Source of the DNA: Humisphaera borealis
GTDB taxonomy: Bacteria; Planctomycetota; Phycisphaerae; Tepidisphaerales; Tepidisphaeraceae
Assembly (NCBI RefSeq): GCF_015169395.1
Contig: NZ_CP063458.1
Span: 5,208,001 to 5,272,000, forward strand
Length of the DNA: 64,000 nucleotides
Direction of reading: 5' to 3'
Under the pieces are notes generated by a model. It had not been told where the DNA came from, ran no database searches, and worked only from the letters and a program-made list of their open reading frames with translations. Shown here piece by piece: positions 17,754 through 29,866 of this stretch. Position numbers and translations under genes: made by a program. Position 1 is the stretch's first letter, and every line of letters begins with the position of its first letter.

Positions 17754-20456
17754 TCAGGAGCCTTGGGTTGCCACGTAGCTGAATTCGAGTTCTGCTTCGT
17801 TCAAAGGTGCTACGGGCGTCGCACTGCGACGGTCGTCTGCAGCCAGTGCATCCCGAATCAGCCCCTGCATGTTCGCGACGGTCTGTTCCCAACTGCACTG
17901 TTTCGCCAGCTCAAGGCCGCGTTGCACACGCGGGTCATTCCCCCGCGACCGCAGTGCGTCTTCGATCGCAGCAACGAACTCTGAAGCGCCACTGGCGATG
18001 CGGACAATGTCACTCCATTGGCGGACCACATCACGAACGCCTGTGCCGACAATCGGCTTGCCGGTCGCCATGTACTCAAGTCCCTTGGTCGGGTTGATAA
18101 ATTGAGTGGCGGCGTTGATCGCAAAACACATCATGTTGACGTCAAACGCGCGGCAGTAGTTGGGCAACTGCTGGTAGTCGCGTCCGCCAAGCCAAAACAG
18201 ATTGGGTGCGTGCGGCAGCGTATTCGGATCGACCTTGACGACCGGGCCCACCATTGCAAAAGACCAGTTCGGCCGCATTCGCGCCATTTCTCCGACCATC
18301 GCGTAATCGACGCGCTCGTCCACTACACCGAACCAGCCAATGACCGGCTTGGCCATGAAGTCGATGTCGGGGGGCACTGCGGTCGTCGCGTCGGATGCCT
18401 TGGAAAAGTGCCCGTAGTCCACGCCGCAGCCAAAGGGATGGACGTTCGGATGCTGCTTGCTCTTTTTCTCGCCGAGCTCATAGCCTCCGGTAAAGACGAC
18501 GTCCGCAACTGTCATCAGCCGCGCCTCGTTCTCGACCAACGCCATGGGCGCGCCGGTGAATTGCGAAAGCTCGTCCATGCAGTCGTAAACGATGCCGCGA
18601 TTCTGGAAGTGCCCCAGCGACCACGCCGAATCCATCGGCGAGTAGTACCAAAGAAGCGGCCGGTCAAAGTCACCTCGCTCGTTCATCGCGGCAATCGATT
18701 GCTTGGTGAACTCCCGGAGTATCTGCGGCAGCTTCGGGTTGCGATTCCAACTCGGTGCTACATGTGGTGCAGCCACGGTCACGTTCGGCATGACCTTGTG
18801 CAATTCGACACGCGGCTCTTCGCCTTCCCGGAGATCGAAGAACGGCTCCTCCACAAAAAGGATGCGGTGTTTGCGGGCGAATCGGGACAGGAACTGCTGC
18901 GGCCGCTGCCAGACAAACCCCCACCGGAGGTGGCTGAACACCACGATGCCATACTTGTCGAATGCTTTCGTGTCGCCAAGAGCGTTGGACACTGCACCCG
19001 CCGGTGCAACGCTGGCGGCAACCTCCTGCGGCGTCGTGGAAGGTGCATTGCCGTTACGGGCGGGTGGCGATGCAACGCGGGACGTTCGAGTGGATGTCTC
19101 CGCATTTTCCGTTTTCGACATCGGCGGTTCGATGCCGATCGGCGGTCCCTGGTCAGCTTCGTCCGACGGCTCGCTGATAAAGTCCAGCGTTCCGACCGAA
19201 TCGTCTCCGCCGGCCACGAGTAACCGGTACTGCTCGACCAGCGGACTGGCACTGCGCTTTAGTGTCCCATCGGGTTGACGGCGCAGGTTATAGAGCCCCA
19301 CCTCGTGCACCTTGCCGATACGGTGCGTCAATGCTCCGTCCCAATCGAGCTGGTCGATCAGTGGCCACCAGAAGCAGCCCAGCATCGGGAGGCCCTCAGA
19401 ACGGAGTCGATTGCAGTCTTCGACCACCTGGTCGAGCCATATCTCTCGATTAATCGATTGTCCGTCCGCGCTCGTTTCGGTCAGCATCATCGGCAGCGCA
19501 AATCGGCTGTAGTACGCTTTCGCCGCGCCGTAGAGCCCGACCGGTGTATCGGCCCTGCGCTGACGAATGCCATCGGCGGTGCGTTCCAGTTGCCACTCGC
19601 TGTTCGGGTAGTAGTCCAGCCCGAGCACGTCGGGGCGCTGCGGGTGAGTGCGAAACCACTCAAGATCGATTTCGCTCATCCCGTATGCCGTCACCCACTG
19701 ATGGAGCGGATGGTCGGAGCCGAAGCGACCCGTCAGGAGGTCCATCGCCAGGAACCTTCGCATGTTGCGGCGATCAACTTCTGCCGAGAGCAAGGGGTCA
19801 CGAGTTTTGAAGTTCTCCACGTTGTCGCAAAGCAGAACGGTGGCCTGCGGATCAGCGCGACGAATGGCGCGAATGGCCCGGCTGGTCGCCTGCACGACGC
19901 GACTGAGCAGCGGCATATAGCCGCGCCACTTTCGCGAGTGCGGTGGCCAAAAACCAAAGTCGCCGCTGAAGAGCGCCAGGATCAGCGGCTCATTGCAGGG
20001 GGACCACGTATGTATCACGCTTCGGTAGCGCTCAACCAACGCCGTCGTGAAGCGTTCCAGGCTTTCCGGGAACTCAGGATCGCCGGCCGCTTGCCGCAGC
20101 CAAGTCGGCGTCCCAAAGTGCATGACGTCGAGGTAGAGTTCGAGTCCCAACTCGGCCGCAAATGCCACACGTTCATCGGCAGCTGACCAATTGAATCGAC
20201 CGGGCTGGACTTCGATTTCATGCCACGGCAGGGCATACCGAAGGGCGGAGACGCCGACCTCGTCCCTGGCCCGACGAAAATCCTCTTTCCAAAACCGGTT
20301 ATGCTGCGTCCATTCGAACTGATCGACTTCCAGATGAGGAATGAACGAACACTCGATTCCCGCTCCCCAAATGAACGTTTTCGACGCAGCCGCTGTTGGC
20401 GGCTTTGTTACGTTACGGGGCGAAGCAATCTGAAATCCTGTAGCTGTCGAAGACAT
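17754..20456 (-). CDS. Bifunctional fusion: GH1-like domain plus GT-B glycosyltransferase
   Basis: A 900-residue protein with two domains. Residues about 15-440 form a GH1-like barrel with acid/base SPCNEPLI (E156), nucleophile MLTETSADG (E327) and FWWPLIDQLDWDGALTH. A Ser/Thr/Pro/Ala-rich linker (about 445-500) leads to a glycosyltransferase domain (about 505-890) starting VVFSHLRWGFVWQRPQQFL, with YDCMDELSQF, GWFGVVDERVDY and the sugar-nucleotide site FINPTKGLEYMATGKPIVG. I chose the ATG at 20456 because GGAAGGA lies six bases upstream; the frame is open 43 codons further but that extension is unlike coding sequence. Its neighbours are a UGM-like flavoprotein and the NdvB-like synthase, suggesting one exopolysaccharide or glucan pathway. 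Confidence 0.8.
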   Translation of the reverse strand: MSSTATGFQIASPRNVTKPPTAAASKTFIWGAGIECSFIPHLEVDQFEWTQHNRFWKEDFRRARDEVGVSALRYALPWHEIEVQPGRFNWSAADERVAFAAELGLELYLDVMHFGTPTWLRQAAGDPEFPESLERFTTALVERYRSVIHTWSPCNEPLILALFSGDFGFWPPHSRKWRGYMPLLSRVVQATSRAIRAIRRADPQATVLLCDNVENFKTRDPLLSAEVDRRNMRRFLAMDLLTGRFGSDHPLHQWVTAYGMSEIDLEWFRTHPQRPDVLGLDYYPNSEWQLERTADGIRQRRADTPVGLYGAAKAYYSRFALPMMLTETSADGQSINREIWLDQVVEDCNRLRSEGLPMLGCFWWPLIDQLDWDGALTHRIGKVHEVGLYNLRRQPDGTLKRSASPLVEQYRLLVAGGDDSVGTLDFISEPSDEADQGPPIGIEPPMSKTENAETSTRTSRVASPPARNGNAPSTTPQEVAASVAPAGAVSNALGDTKAFDKYGIVVFSHLRWGFVWQRPQQFLSRFARKHRILFVEEPFFDLREGEEPRVELHKVMPNVTVAAPHVAPSWNRNPKLPQILREFTKQSIAAMNERGDFDRPLLWYYSPMDSAWSLGHFQNRGIVYDCMDELSQFTGAPMALVENEARLMTVADVVFTGGYELGEKKSKQHPNVHPFGCGVDYGHFSKASDATTAVPPDIDFMAKPVIGWFGVVDERVDYAMVGEMARMRPNWSFAMVGPVVKVDPNTLPHAPNLFWLGGRDYQQLPNYCRAFDVNMMCFAINAATQFINPTKGLEYMATGKPIVGTGVRDVVRQWSDIVRIASGASEFVAAIEDALRSRGNDPRVQRGLELAKQCSWEQTVANMQGLIRDALAADDRRSATPVAPLNEAELEFSYVATQGS

Positions 20457-20947
20457 GCGCAGTCCTTCCGGGGTCGCGATCGCCGCGACTGACGAATGAT
20501 TAATTTTGCAAAGATTTCCCCTGATGGAGCCGATTAGCGGCCGCGGGCGAACTGACGCAGACGTGAGTCGCGGTACGCGTGCCAATCTGCACGAACCTTG
20601 GCGTCTGAAGGTTCTACAACGCGCCGATTGGGAGTCTCGTGCCTGTCAACGAGCCGGAAGCTTTGAGTGTGAGTTTTGTGAGTGAGTTCAGCTGGCTTGG
20701 GCATGTCTTGGCTCAAGCAAATGTAGTGCCGCGACCCGCCATATGAGCAGGAGCTCATCAACCCTTTATGACGGCGACCTCAACAACCGATTCGGTCCAG
20801 AAGAGGTGGCGGAGGTGGTCGGTTCCTCCGCCATTGCTTTGCAATCATGAGAATCTGATATGGTCGGCATCGACGGGCGATAAATCGCGCGGTGGGCTGA
20901 CAAATTGTCCAGTCCTCCGCTGGAGGTGAAGACGCCATGATCGCTGT
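20457..20947. other. Spacer between the glucan synthase and the GH1-GT fusion
   Basis: About 490 bases with no supportable gene. G+C is visibly lower than in the flanks (runs such as TTTGAGTGTGAGTTTTGTGAG near 20660-20690). An imperfect inverted repeat (GCTTGGGC ... GCTCAAGC, about 20693-20717) is present. It should hold the promoter for the leftward fusion gene, and perhaps the 3' end of the synthase... the synthase reads away from it, so no terminator role for this spacer is required on that side. Confidence 0.35.
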
Positions 20948-23900
20948 CTACGTTGGCGTTGAGGCTTTCGGTGCTTCCTCGGTTTCGGCCCGATCGGACG
21001 GCAGCACGATTTCAACGTGATGTTCCCTGCCGTCATTAGCGAGTGTGAGTAAGGGTTCAGCTTGCTCGCGTGCGTCCACCAAAACGCGAGTGAAATCGGT
21101 TGTGAGATCCGACCGGACTGTCACGTGATACACTGAATCTCGGTATCGATAATGGACCTTGAAGGACGTCCACGAGTGTGGCATTTTCGGCACGACCTTG
21201 AGCCTGTCGCCTTCCAGCGTGATTCCCAGGAGCGATTCGGTGATCAGTCGATACATCCAGCCCGCCGAACCGGTGTACCACGTCCAGCCACCTCGCCCCA
21301 CATGCGGGGCAACACCATAGACATCCGCTGCGATGACGTACGGCTCGACCTTATACCTCGCGATTCCCGCCTCGGTCGCACCATGATTGACCGGGTTAAT
21401 GATCGAGAATAGTTCCCACGCCCGCTCCGAGTCGCCCATCGCGGCGAACGCCATCACGGTCCAGATCGCGGCGTGCGTGTACTGCCCGCCGTTTTCGCGA
21501 ACACCCGGAACGTAACCCTTGATGTAGCCGGGATTGAGCGACGATTTGTCGAACGGCGGATCGAACAGGCGAATCTGTCGGTCGTCGGCGCGGACCAGCC
21601 GTTGGTCGACGCTCTTCATCGCGATCTGCGACCGCTCGCGCGTGCCCGCGCCCGACAGCACCGACCAGCTTTGCGGCAGCGCATCGATCTGACACTCTTC
21701 GTTGGTCGAAGATCCCAGCGGCGTGCCGTCGTCGAAGTAGGCGCGACGGTACCACTGCCCGTCCCAGGCGTTCCCTTCGATGTGCCCGCGCAGGCGGCCA
21801 GCCTCTACGGTGTAGCGATCGGCAAGGCCGAAATCGCCCCGACGGCGGGCCAGATCGGTGAATTGGTTCAGCACGTCGAACAGGAAGAACGCCAGCCAGA
21901 CGCTTTCGCCCTTGCCGTGCTGGCCGACAAGGTTCATGCCGTCGTTCCAGTCGCCGCAGCCCATGAGTGGCAGACCATGGCTGCCGAAGCGAAGGCCGTT
22001 GTCGATGGCGCGAACGCAGTGTTCGTACAGGGAAGCGCTGCCGCCGACGCCCGGCAGGTCGTAGAACGATTCTTCGTCGGCCCGCAGAAGTCGGGCGTTC
22101 AGGAACGGTGCCTGCTCGTCGAGGACGGCAGTGTCTCCCGTAACCGACACGTAACGGCAGGCGGCGTACGGAAGCCAGAGGTAGTCGTCGGAGAAGTGCG
22201 TGCGGACGCCGCGTCCAACTGGAGGGTGCCACCAGTGCTGAACGTCGCCTTCGGCGAACTGCCGGCCTGCCGCGCGCAGAAGATGTTCCCGGAACAACCC
22301 CGGCTCGGCGTGAACAAGGGCCATCGCGTCCTGCAATTGATCGCGGAAGCCGAATGCACCACCGGACTGGTAGAACCCGGTCCGCGCCCACATGCGGCAG
22401 GCGAGCGTCTGGTAGATGAGCCAGCCGTTGGCCAGGAAGTTGACCGAAGGGTCGGGCGTCTCAACGTGGACCGCGCCCAGCGTATGGCTCCAGTAGTGCC
22501 AGACGCCTTCCAGGGCACGATGCGCATTGGCAATGCCGCGGAACCGGTGGATCAGGTGCCGGGCCTGTTCCTCGTCGTGGCCGACGCCCAGGGTGAAGAT
22601 GATCTCCTTCGTATGGCCGTCATCGAGCGCGAACGGAACCTGGATCGCCGCGCAGGGGTCGAGGCCGGCGCCGAGCCTGCCCGACAGGCGGACCCTGCGC
22701 AATGCGGCGGGGGAGGCGGGCCGGCCGTTGCGACCCAAGAACTCGGTCCGGTCGGCGGTCACACTGCGGTCAGTCTCGCTGCAGTCGACGAATGCGATCC
22801 GGCCGGGGAACTCGGTGTTGTAGGCATTGCGGGAGAACAGCGCACCGGTGGCCGGGTCTGACTCGGTCAGCACGTGCATGAGCGACTTGTCGCGCAGCTC
22901 GCCGAGCACCCACTCCCAGTACGCGGTCGCGGAGAACTGCCGCGCCCGACCCGAGCGGTTGGTCACGCGCAGCTTCGCAAACTTCACCGGAGCGTCGGTC
23001 GCGACATAGACACATAGCTCGCTGGAGATGCCGTCCTCTTCGTACTCGAAAATGCTGTAGCCGAAACCGTGCCGGATGACGTACGGCATGTGCCCGCGGG
23101 CCGGCAGCGGCGACGGCGACCAAAACCGGCCGCTCTCTTCGTCCCGAAGGTAGAACGCCTCGCCGCTGACGTCCGACACCGGATCGTTGTACCAGGGGGT
23201 GATGCGGAACTCGTGGCTGTTTTCAGCCCAGGTGTATGCGCCGCCGCTCTCGGAGATCACCGTTCCGAAGTGCGGATTGGCGATGACATTGACCCACGGC
23301 GCCGGCGTGGTCTGGCCCGGGCGAAGCACGGTGATGTACTCGCGTCCGTCCTTGCTGAACCCGCCGAGCCCATTAAAGAACATCAGTTCACTATCGGGGA
23401 CTTCCGTCGCGACCGGCGGCTCGGGCTTGCGTCGCACGGGCATGAAGGGGGGGATCGCAACTTCGGCCCGGCCGCGCCGCTCGACCTGCTCGGCCAGGGT
23501 GCCGGCATCGTCCAGCAGGACCACTCGCGCCACGGTCTGAAGCAGCGCGCGATCCTCTTCCGACATCTGCTCGCCACGACGGACGAAGATGCCGCCGGGC
23601 TTGTCGACCATCGCGGCCTCGGGGCTGGCGGCGACGAGATTCATGATCGCGTCCTGCGAGGTCTGGCGGTAGACGGAGTCGTCCTCGTTCCAGATCACCA
23701 GGTCGACCGCAAGTCCCTTCATCCGCCAGTAGGCGTGAGCCTGCACCGCCTGGCGGACCAGTTCGATTCGCGTGATGTCGCGAATGCGCACGAGCACGAT
23801 CGGCAGATCGCCGGAGATGCCATAGCCCCAGAGCCCTGACTGCCCGCGCCGGTTGCGCGTCAGCACGGCGGCCTTGGCACGGCGGAGCGACGACGCATAT

Positions 23901-26900
23901 ATCACCGATCCGGCGAGCCGTCCGAACGACTGCGCGTCGGCCTCGGTGATGTTCAACTGCCGCAGCAACACGTGGGCATGGGTCCATGCCAGTTCGAACA
24001 CACGATCGGCCAGGCGCGGATCGTGGTACTTGTCCATCATCGCGGTGGCGGCGTCGCGCGTTTCGGCGACGCCGGTCACCAGGTCGATCCGCACCGTTTC
24101 GCCGGGGGAGAGGCGTACCACCTGGCGGATGCTCATCACCGGGTCGAGGACGGATCCCTCGCTGTTGGTAAGCGGCGCGACGCCTTCCATCGCCGCCGGC
24201 GCGGCGACCGTCCGGCCACGGCCGATGAACTTCATGCGATCCGTCTCGAACGACACCTCGCCCGAAACGGTCCCCTGCACCGTCATCAGGTGTGTCATCC
24301 AAGGTGGCTTTTCCTCCGCCGATCGCGGCCGACGCGTGCACAGGATTGCCTGGCGGTCGCGAACGAGTTCGGTCTGCACAAACAGGTTGCTGAATGCCGG
24401 GTGAGCCAGGTCCTGCGACCGCGCGGCAAGCACGACCTCGGCGTAGCTGGTGACCTCGATCGTTCGGACGGAATCGGACCGGTTGATCAGCGTCACGCGC
24501 CGCAACTCGATATCGTCCTCGGGCGATACGCTGATTTCGCTGTGCGTCTCGATGCCGTCGTCGCGACGGCGAAACTCCGCCCGGGCCTGCGTGAAGATCG
24601 CTTCGTAGTTGCGCGACGGTTTGAGCGTCGGCTGCCATGACGTCGACCAGAGCAAACCCGACTCCAGATCGCGCAGGTAGCAGAAGGTGCCCCAGGCATC
24701 GCGGGTCGCGTCTTCGCGCCAGCGGGTGACGGCCGTGTCGCGCCAGCGACTGTAACCGCCGCCGGCACTGGTGATCGCGACGTGGTAGCGGCCGTTGGAT
24801 AGCAGATGCACTTCCGGCGCGGCACCGCCGACGTCGGTGAAGACGCGCATCGTGCCTTCATCCTCCGCCGATGCCGTATGGCGTGTGCCCGCCTCGGCGG
24901 CATGGGGGAAGGCGAGAGCCGATGCCTTGGGGATACGCTCCTGCAGCAACAGATCCGCCGCTCGAAGCATGGGGTCGGATTCAAACCGTCGCTGCATCGG
25001 CTTGTCGAGCAGCACATACGCGATCGACAGGAGGCTCATACCCTGGTGGTGAGCCATGAATTGCCGAACCGTGACGCTGGTGGCGCCGGGCGTCAGTCGT
25101 GACGGCGTGTAGTCGATCGCCTCGTAGAAGCCGTAGTCTCCCTGTTGGCCGTCGGCGTCGAGTCGTTCGAGATTGCGGCACGCCGCCTCCGGCGCCACCA
25201 TGAGCGCCATCGCGGTCGCGTACGGGGCGATGACCAGGTCGTCGGCCAGGCCGCGTTTCAGTCCCAGTCCCGGCACGCCGAACGCGCGGTACTGGTAGGT
25301 CAGGTGCTGGTCGGTGGTGTTGTAGCCCGATTCCGAGATACCCCACGGCACGCCGCGCTGCTTCCCGTAACGAATCTGCCGCCCGACGACCGCCTTGTAG
25401 GTCTGGTCGAGCAGCGTGTTGTCGTACGTCGGCATGACCAGCAGGGGCATGAGAAACTCGAACATCGAGCCGCTCCAGCTCAGCAGCGCCGGCACGGCGC
25501 CCGTCGCTGTGAGTAGACGGCCGAGGGCGAACCAGTGTTGCTGGCCTACCTGTCCCTGTGCGATGGCAACGAAGCTGCCCAACCGTGCCTCGGACGCCAG
25601 CAGGTCGTAGTACCCGCCGTCGAGCCGCTGGTCGGTAACGTTGTATCCGATGGAAAACAGGTCGCGCGACGAGTCGTACAGAAACGACACGTCCATGTCG
25701 GCCAGATCCTGGCACTGCTCGGCGATGTCCTGCAGCGCCCTGATGCGGCTGGTCGCATGGTGCGACGACGTAGCGACGGCACGGCGGAGTTCGTCCAGCG
25801 CGGCGACCATCGCGTTATCGCCTTCGGATGCCTGCACGGCCGAATCAATCAGCGGCACCAGGACGGCCGGCAGTCGGGCCACCTCTCCCAGGCTCAGCCC
25901 GGCATCAAGCCGGCCCAGGGCTTCGTGCAGCTTGTGCAGGGGGGCCGGCGCCGCATCGCCCGCCGGAATGATTGCCGGCAGGGCGGCCCAGGCGGCCGCG
26001 TGCAGAAGGTCGGTGTGATGGTCGGCGCACGACCGCTCGAAGGCATCGACCCACCAGCGGGTTTCGCCGATCTGTCCGACGGCGTCGGCGATGTCCGAGG
26101 CGGACGCCTGCAGTCGGGACAGCAGCGCCAGCGAGGCACGCAGCGTGGTCGGTGCCTTGCCCAGCTCGGCGTCGATGCGTTCAAGCCGGCGCAGCACGTC
26201 GCCAGTGACCGCAACTTGCTGCGCCGCTGCCGCCGGCGGGTAAACGCCGCGGGCCGAATCGAGCAGTACGCGTATTGTGTCGCGCAACCCACCGAAGATG
26301 CGGGGCGGCAGCACCGGCGCATCGGCAATCTCCAGCAAGCCCCGGCGGAGCACCAGCAGATGCCCGGCAAGATTTCCACTGTCGACCATCGATACATACG
26401 CCGGCGACAAGGGCCGAAGCGATCGCGTGTCGTACCAGTTGTAGAAGTGCCCGCGATATCGCTCCATCCGGCCGAGCGTGGAGAAGGTCTTTTCCGTGCG
26501 GTCGAGCAGCCGGGCGACCGAGCAGTAGCCGAAGTCGTACGCGGCAAGGTCGGCGAGCAGTCCCATGCCGATGTTGGTCGGGCTGGTGCGCGGGGCTACG
26601 ACCGCCGTCGGGTGCTCCTGAAAGTTGTCGGGCGCGAGCCAGTTGCTGTCTGCCGTGACGAACGTTTCGAAGTACCGCCAGGTGCGCCGGCCGACCTTTT
26701 CCAGGAAGCCGCGCTGCTCGTCGGTCAGACGGACCGGTGTCGGCCGGATCGGACGGCTGAGCCACCAGGCGACAATCGGCGATACAACCCAGAGGTACAG
26801 CACCGGCCCGGCGATGAGTAGCATGTCCGGGCGGAGCAGGGCGAGAACCGTCGCGGTGATGATCGCCAGCGCCGGCGCGAAGCCCATCGACCGGAAGAAG

Positions 26901-29779
26901 CCGATCAGGTCTGTCCGGGCGCTGCGCTGGGCATCGCTCGAGGTCTTCCATTCCAGGAGGTTCCGCCGCGTCCAGAGCATGCGGACGGCCGTCCGCGCCA
27001 CCGCGTCGATGCTGATCCAGGCGTCATACGGGAGGAAGACGAGCGAGAACAGGAGCTGGGCCAACTGCTTGCCGAAGCCGCGCGCGGTCAGCCGCAAATG
27101 GGCGATGAGCGGCACATCGGACGGCTTGCGGACCATCGCGTGCAAAGTCGAAAGCACGCCCCCGGCCATGATCGCCGCCAGTACCAGCGCGGTAGCCGCC
27201 AGGGCAGCCTGCGGGGCGGCCAGCCACGACAACAGCAACAGCACGAGCATGGCGACGGGAACCAGGCTCCGCCGCAGGTTGTCGAAGATCTTCCACCATG
27301 ACAGGGCCGAGACCGGGTTGGGCACCTTGCCGGATTTGCCGGAAGGCACCCGGGGCATCAGCCAGCCGGCGATCTGCCAGTCGCCGCGAATCCAGCGGTG
27401 TCGCCGACTCACATCTGCCGGGTAGCGCGTCGGGTAGGCCTCGTAGAGTTCGACATCGCTCAGCAAGGCCGAGCGGGCGTAGGCGCTTTCGAGCAGGTCG
27501 TGGCTCAGGATCGCATTCTCGGGGAAGTCGCCGCAGCTCTGCTCGAACGCGTCGATGTCGTAGATCCCCTTGCCGATGAACGAGCCTTCGCCGAAGCCGT
27601 CCTGGTACAGGTCGGAGACGACGCGGGTGTAGGGATCGATGCCGGTCTCGCCGGCGAACAGTCGGACGAACCAGCTTCCCTGCGCGTCGGGCAGGCTGAC
27701 GCCGACCCGGGGCTGGAGAATGGCGTAGCCTTCGACGACACGGCCCCGCGCCGGGTCGAACACCGGCCGGTTCAGCGGATGCGCCATCGCGCCGGTCATC
27801 TGCCGGGCCGAATCGCGCGGAAGCTGAGTGTCGGTATCCAGCGTGATCACGTACCGCACGTCGGCAAGCCGCGCGATATCGCCGACGATGCGCGAGAATC
27901 GGTCGGCCGGCGGGGACGCGCCTTGGCGCTGGGCGCGCAGCAGGGCGTTCAGCTCGGCGAGCTTGCCGCGCTTCCGCTCGTAGCCCATCCAGACGCCTTC
28001 CTGCTCGTTCCAACGGCGCGGCCGGTGGAAGAGAAAGAAGATGTCCGTCCGGGTGTCCTCGTACTTTCGATTGAGCTGCTCGATCCCGTCGACCGCCCGC
28101 TTCAGCAACGCTTCGTCGCCGGGCCGGGTCTCGGTGGCGGCGTCTTCATAGTCGGTGAGCAGGCCGAAGTGCAGGTTCTCGTCGCGGTTGGCGAGATATC
28201 GCACCTCCAGGCCGTCCAGCAGATCGTCGATCGCGTCGGCGCTCGATAGCATCGTCGGCACGACCACGAGCGCACGGTGCGTCGCCGGAATGCCCTTGCG
28301 AAAGTCGAGCTTCGGAAGCGGCCTGGCATCGACCAGCACGCTGGCGCACCAGTTAACGACGCCGATGCCCAGGTGCGCCGCGCACATCGCTGCGGCGACA
28401 CCCAGCAGCGTGGCCGTCACGACGCCGACGCCCGATGCCAGCACGACTGCGACAAAGCCGGCCGTCGCCGCCGCGGCGATGACGGTCACCGGCACCAGAT
28501 AGAACGCCAGCGGGAAGCTCGCTGCGACGCTTGCCGCGACCTTGCGGACGGAGCGACGCATGCCGGCGGCGCGTTCGAGCGTGCGGCGGCCTTTGCCGAT
28601 CAGGTAATAGCCGACGTGCGACGCAGGCCCGCCTTGCTGGCCGCCGGCCTCGGCGTCGGCAAGCCCGATCGCCCGGCGAGCCACTTCCTGCTCGGGTTGC
28701 CTGCTGTGGCGGGCGATTTCTTCCACGCCATGGCGATAGCGGTCGCGGGTAGCGAACTCCATGCTGCTGTAAACGCCGGCCGGATCGCCTTGCAGCGTCT
28801 TTTCGACCACGCTGTGCCGTTCGACGAAGTCGCGCCAGTCGGTCGAACTGAGAAAACGCAGACTGGTGATGCTGTTGCCGATCGACACCTGGTCGGCCGC
28901 CTGCGCGTTGGCGTCGGCGCGGACGAGTTGCTCGATTGTCTGCCCCTGTTCCGACAGTCGCTGTTCGAGCCACCCAGTCGCAAAACCGAAGTACGGACTC
29001 TGCCCCTGCAGATGGCGCGTCAGTTCGGCGAGGAACGCGCCGGTCAAAGGCGGATCGGCCCGGGCCATGTCGGCCAGCACGAGGATCAGGTTGGTCGGGG
29101 CCCGCTCGACCACGCTCACCATGCGCTCGGCCCAGTCGATCGCCGAATCGCGATCGCGCCGCGTCGAGCTGATCCGTACCGCCACCCGGCGAAGGTTCTC
29201 AATCAGCGCCAGCCGCAGCACGATCGGCACGGCCCAGAGCTCGCCGAGCTTCAACGGCTGTACGGTCTGGTACGACGCGACGAAAGCATCCAGGCTGACG
29301 GCATCGAGCCGGCCGTCCACGTGGGAGATCAGTTCAAGGGCAATCGCATAGACCCGCGGCAACGTCGCGTTGGAGCCCCGAGCGAGGCGCGGTAGTTCGC
29401 GGCCGTAGGACCGCGGCAGATGCCGCCTGGCCGTGCGAATCTGTTCTTCAATGAGGTAGAAGTTGTCGAGCAGCCACTCGGCGGCCGGCGAAATCCGCCG
29501 GTCGGCGGCGACGGCGGCCGTCAGCAGATCGTACGTCTGGACCAGCACATGTTCGTTGTCGTGCAGACGACCGATGAGCTTGTCTGGAGCGCCTGAGGTC
29601 GCCAATTCGTGCGATTCGGCAAGCCGGCGGGCGTGGTGCTGCAACTGGTCGACGCTGAACAACTCCGACCGCAGCGGCGCTTCTTCGCCCGTCAACGGTG
29701 ATCGCGGTGCGACGAAGGTCGACCGCTTCCAGAACGAAAGTTGCTGCAGGCCTTTGGTGATTCCGGGAACGTTCAACAA
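20948..29779 (-). CDS. Cyclic beta-glucan synthase homologue (NdvB/ChvB type: GT84 + glucoamylase-like + GH94)
   Basis: A 2,943-residue membrane protein with the whole architecture of NdvB/ChvB cyclic beta-1,2-glucan synthases. A cytosolic N-terminal domain ([22 protein letters not shown]) precedes two helices at about 426-478. The GT84 domain has the DTDTQLP metal motif near 648 and [11 protein letters not shown] near 798, followed by helices at about 840-880, 906-933 and 963-1010. A glucoamylase-like domain ([14 protein letters not shown] near 1480) comes next, then the GH94 phosphorylase-like repeats with [15 protein letters not shown] and catalytic [10 protein letters not shown] near 2610, which set glucan length. 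In this family UDP-glucose is polymerised and cyclised for export. Linkage in this organism is inference. The gene is intact, though so long. Confidence 0.9.
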   Translation of the reverse strand: MLNVPGITKGLQQLSFWKRSTFVAPRSPLTGEEAPLRSELFSVDQLQHHARRLAESHELATSGAPDKLIGRLHDNEHVLVQTYDLLTAAVAADRRISPAAEWLLDNFYLIEEQIRTARRHLPRSYGRELPRLARGSNATLPRVYAIALELISHVDGRLDAVSLDAFVASYQTVQPLKLGELWAVPIVLRLALIENLRRVAVRISSTRRDRDSAIDWAERMVSVVERAPTNLILVLADMARADPPLTGAFLAELTRHLQGQSPYFGFATGWLEQRLSEQGQTIEQLVRADANAQAADQVSIGNSITSLRFLSSTDWRDFVERHSVVEKTLQGDPAGVYSSMEFATRDRYRHGVEEIARHSRQPEQEVARRAIGLADAEAGGQQGGPASHVGYYLIGKGRRTLERAAGMRRSVRKVAASVAASFPLAFYLVPVTVIAAAATAGFVAVVLASGVGVVTATLLGVAAAMCAAHLGIGVVNWCASVLVDARPLPKLDFRKGIPATHRALVVVPTMLSSADAIDDLLDGLEVRYLANRDENLHFGLLTDYEDAATETRPGDEALLKRAVDGIEQLNRKYEDTRTDIFFLFHRPRRWNEQEGVWMGYERKRGKLAELNALLRAQRQGASPPADRFSRIVGDIARLADVRYVITLDTDTQLPRDSARQMTGAMAHPLNRPVFDPARGRVVEGYAILQPRVGVSLPDAQGSWFVRLFAGETGIDPYTRVVSDLYQDGFGEGSFIGKGIYDIDAFEQSCGDFPENAILSHDLLESAYARSALLSDVELYEAYPTRYPADVSRRHRWIRGDWQIAGWLMPRVPSGKSGKVPNPVSALSWWKIFDNLRRSLVPVAMLVLLLLSWLAAPQAALAATALVLAAIMAGGVLSTLHAMVRKPSDVPLIAHLRLTARGFGKQLAQLLFSLVFLPYDAWISIDAVARTAVRMLWTRRNLLEWKTSSDAQRSARTDLIGFFRSMGFAPALAIITATVLALLRPDMLLIAGPVLYLWVVSPIVAWWLSRPIRPTPVRLTDEQRGFLEKVGRRTWRYFETFVTADSNWLAPDNFQEHPTAVVAPRTSPTNIGMGLLADLAAYDFGYCSVARLLDRTEKTFSTLGRMERYRGHFYNWYDTRSLRPLSPAYVSMVDSGNLAGHLLVLRRGLLEIADAPVLPPRIFGGLRDTIRVLLDSARGVYPPAAAAQQVAVTGDVLRRLERIDAELGKAPTTLRASLALLSRLQASASDIADAVGQIGETRWWVDAFERSCADHHTDLLHAAAWAALPAIIPAGDAAPAPLHKLHEALGRLDAGLSLGEVARLPAVLVPLIDSAVQASEGDNAMVAALDELRRAVATSSHHATSRIRALQDIAEQCQDLADMDVSFLYDSSRDLFSIGYNVTDQRLDGGYYDLLASEARLGSFVAIAQGQVGQQHWFALGRLLTATGAVPALLSWSGSMFEFLMPLLVMPTYDNTLLDQTYKAVVGRQIRYGKQRGVPWGISESGYNTTDQHLTYQYRAFGVPGLGLKRGLADDLVIAPYATAMALMVAPEAACRNLERLDADGQQGDYGFYEAIDYTPSRLTPGATSVTVRQFMAHHQGMSLLSIAYVLLDKPMQRRFESDPMLRAADLLLQERIPKASALAFPHAAEAGTRHTASAEDEGTMRVFTDVGGAAPEVHLLSNGRYHVAITSAGGGYSRWRDTAVTRWREDATRDAWGTFCYLRDLESGLLWSTSWQPTLKPSRNYEAIFTQARAEFRRRDDGIETHSEISVSPEDDIELRRVTLINRSDSVRTIEVTSYAEVVLAARSQDLAHPAFSNLFVQTELVRDRQAILCTRRPRSAEEKPPWMTHLMTVQGTVSGEVSFETDRMKFIGRGRTVAAPAAMEGVAPLTNSEGSVLDPVMSIRQVVRLSPGETVRIDLVTGVAETRDAATAMMDKYHDPRLADRVFELAWTHAHVLLRQLNITEADAQSFGRLAGSVIYASSLRRAKAAVLTRNRRGQSGLWGYGISGDLPIVLVRIRDITRIELVRQAVQAHAYWRMKGLAVDLVIWNEDDSVYRQTSQDAIMNLVAASPEAAMVDKPGGIFVRRGEQMSEEDRALLQTVARVVLLDDAGTLAEQVERRGRAEVAIPPFMPVRRKPEPPVATEVPDSELMFFNGLGGFSKDGREYITVLRPGQTTPAPWVNVIANPHFGTVISESGGAYTWAENSHEFRITPWYNDPVSDVSGEAFYLRDEESGRFWSPSPLPARGHMPYVIRHGFGYSIFEYEEDGISSELCVYVATDAPVKFAKLRVTNRSGRARQFSATAYWEWVLGELRDKSLMHVLTESDPATGALFSRNAYNTEFPGRIAFVDCSETDRSVTADRTEFLGRNGRPASPAALRRVRLSGRLGAGLDPCAAIQVPFALDDGHTKEIIFTLGVGHDEEQARHLIHRFRGIANAHRALEGVWHYWSHTLGAVHVETPDPSVNFLANGWLIYQTLACRMWARTGFYQSGGAFGFRDQLQDAMALVHAEPGLFREHLLRAAGRQFAEGDVQHWWHPPVGRGVRTHFSDDYLWLPYAACRYVSVTGDTAVLDEQAPFLNARLLRADEESFYDLPGVGGSASLYEHCVRAIDNGLRFGSHGLPLMGCGDWNDGMNLVGQHGKGESVWLAFFLFDVLNQFTDLARRRGDFGLADRYTVEAGRLRGHIEGNAWDGQWYRRAYFDDGTPLGSSTNEECQIDALPQSWSVLSGAGTRERSQIAMKSVDQRLVRADDRQIRLFDPPFDKSSLNPGYIKGYVPGVRENGGQYTHAAIWTVMAFAAMGDSERAWELFSIINPVNHGATEAGIARYKVEPYVIAADVYGVAPHVGRGGWTWYTGSAGWMYRLITESLLGITLEGDRLKVVPKMPHSWTSFKVHYRYRDSVYHVTVRSDLTTDFTRVLVDAREQAEPLLTLANDGREHHVEIVLPSDRAETEEAPKASTPT

Positions 29780-29814
29780 CAGCTCACTTTCGTTGACAGG
29801 TCAGTCCTATTAAA

Positions 29815-29840
29815 TGGAAAGAGCCGCAGCGATGCGGCTC
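29815..29840 (-). terminator. Rho-independent terminator of the RRM gene
   Basis: GAGCCGCA-tcgc-TGCGGCTC (8-bp perfect stem, four-base loop) on the minus strand, followed by TTTCCATTT. It lies 26 bases after the RRM gene stop and 42 bases before the start of the glucan synthase, so it insulates the two leftward genes. Confidence 0.8.
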
Positions 29841-29866
29841 TCTCCGGCAAAAGTTGATCGGTGAGA

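Noticed and set aside
18018-19223. 401-codon plus-strand open frame over the GH1-glycosyltransferase gene
   Set aside because: Arg/His/Val-rich antisense shadow with no domain; the opposite strand has both catalytic domains.
20534-20761. 75-codon minus-strand frame upstream of the GH1-GT fusion
   Set aside because: Overlaps the fusion gene's leader region, low-complexity start, no ribosome site or similarity.
21473-28249. Several plus-strand frames of 280-460 codons across the glucan synthase
   Set aside because: All are antisense shadows of one uninterrupted conserved gene and have no recognisable motif.
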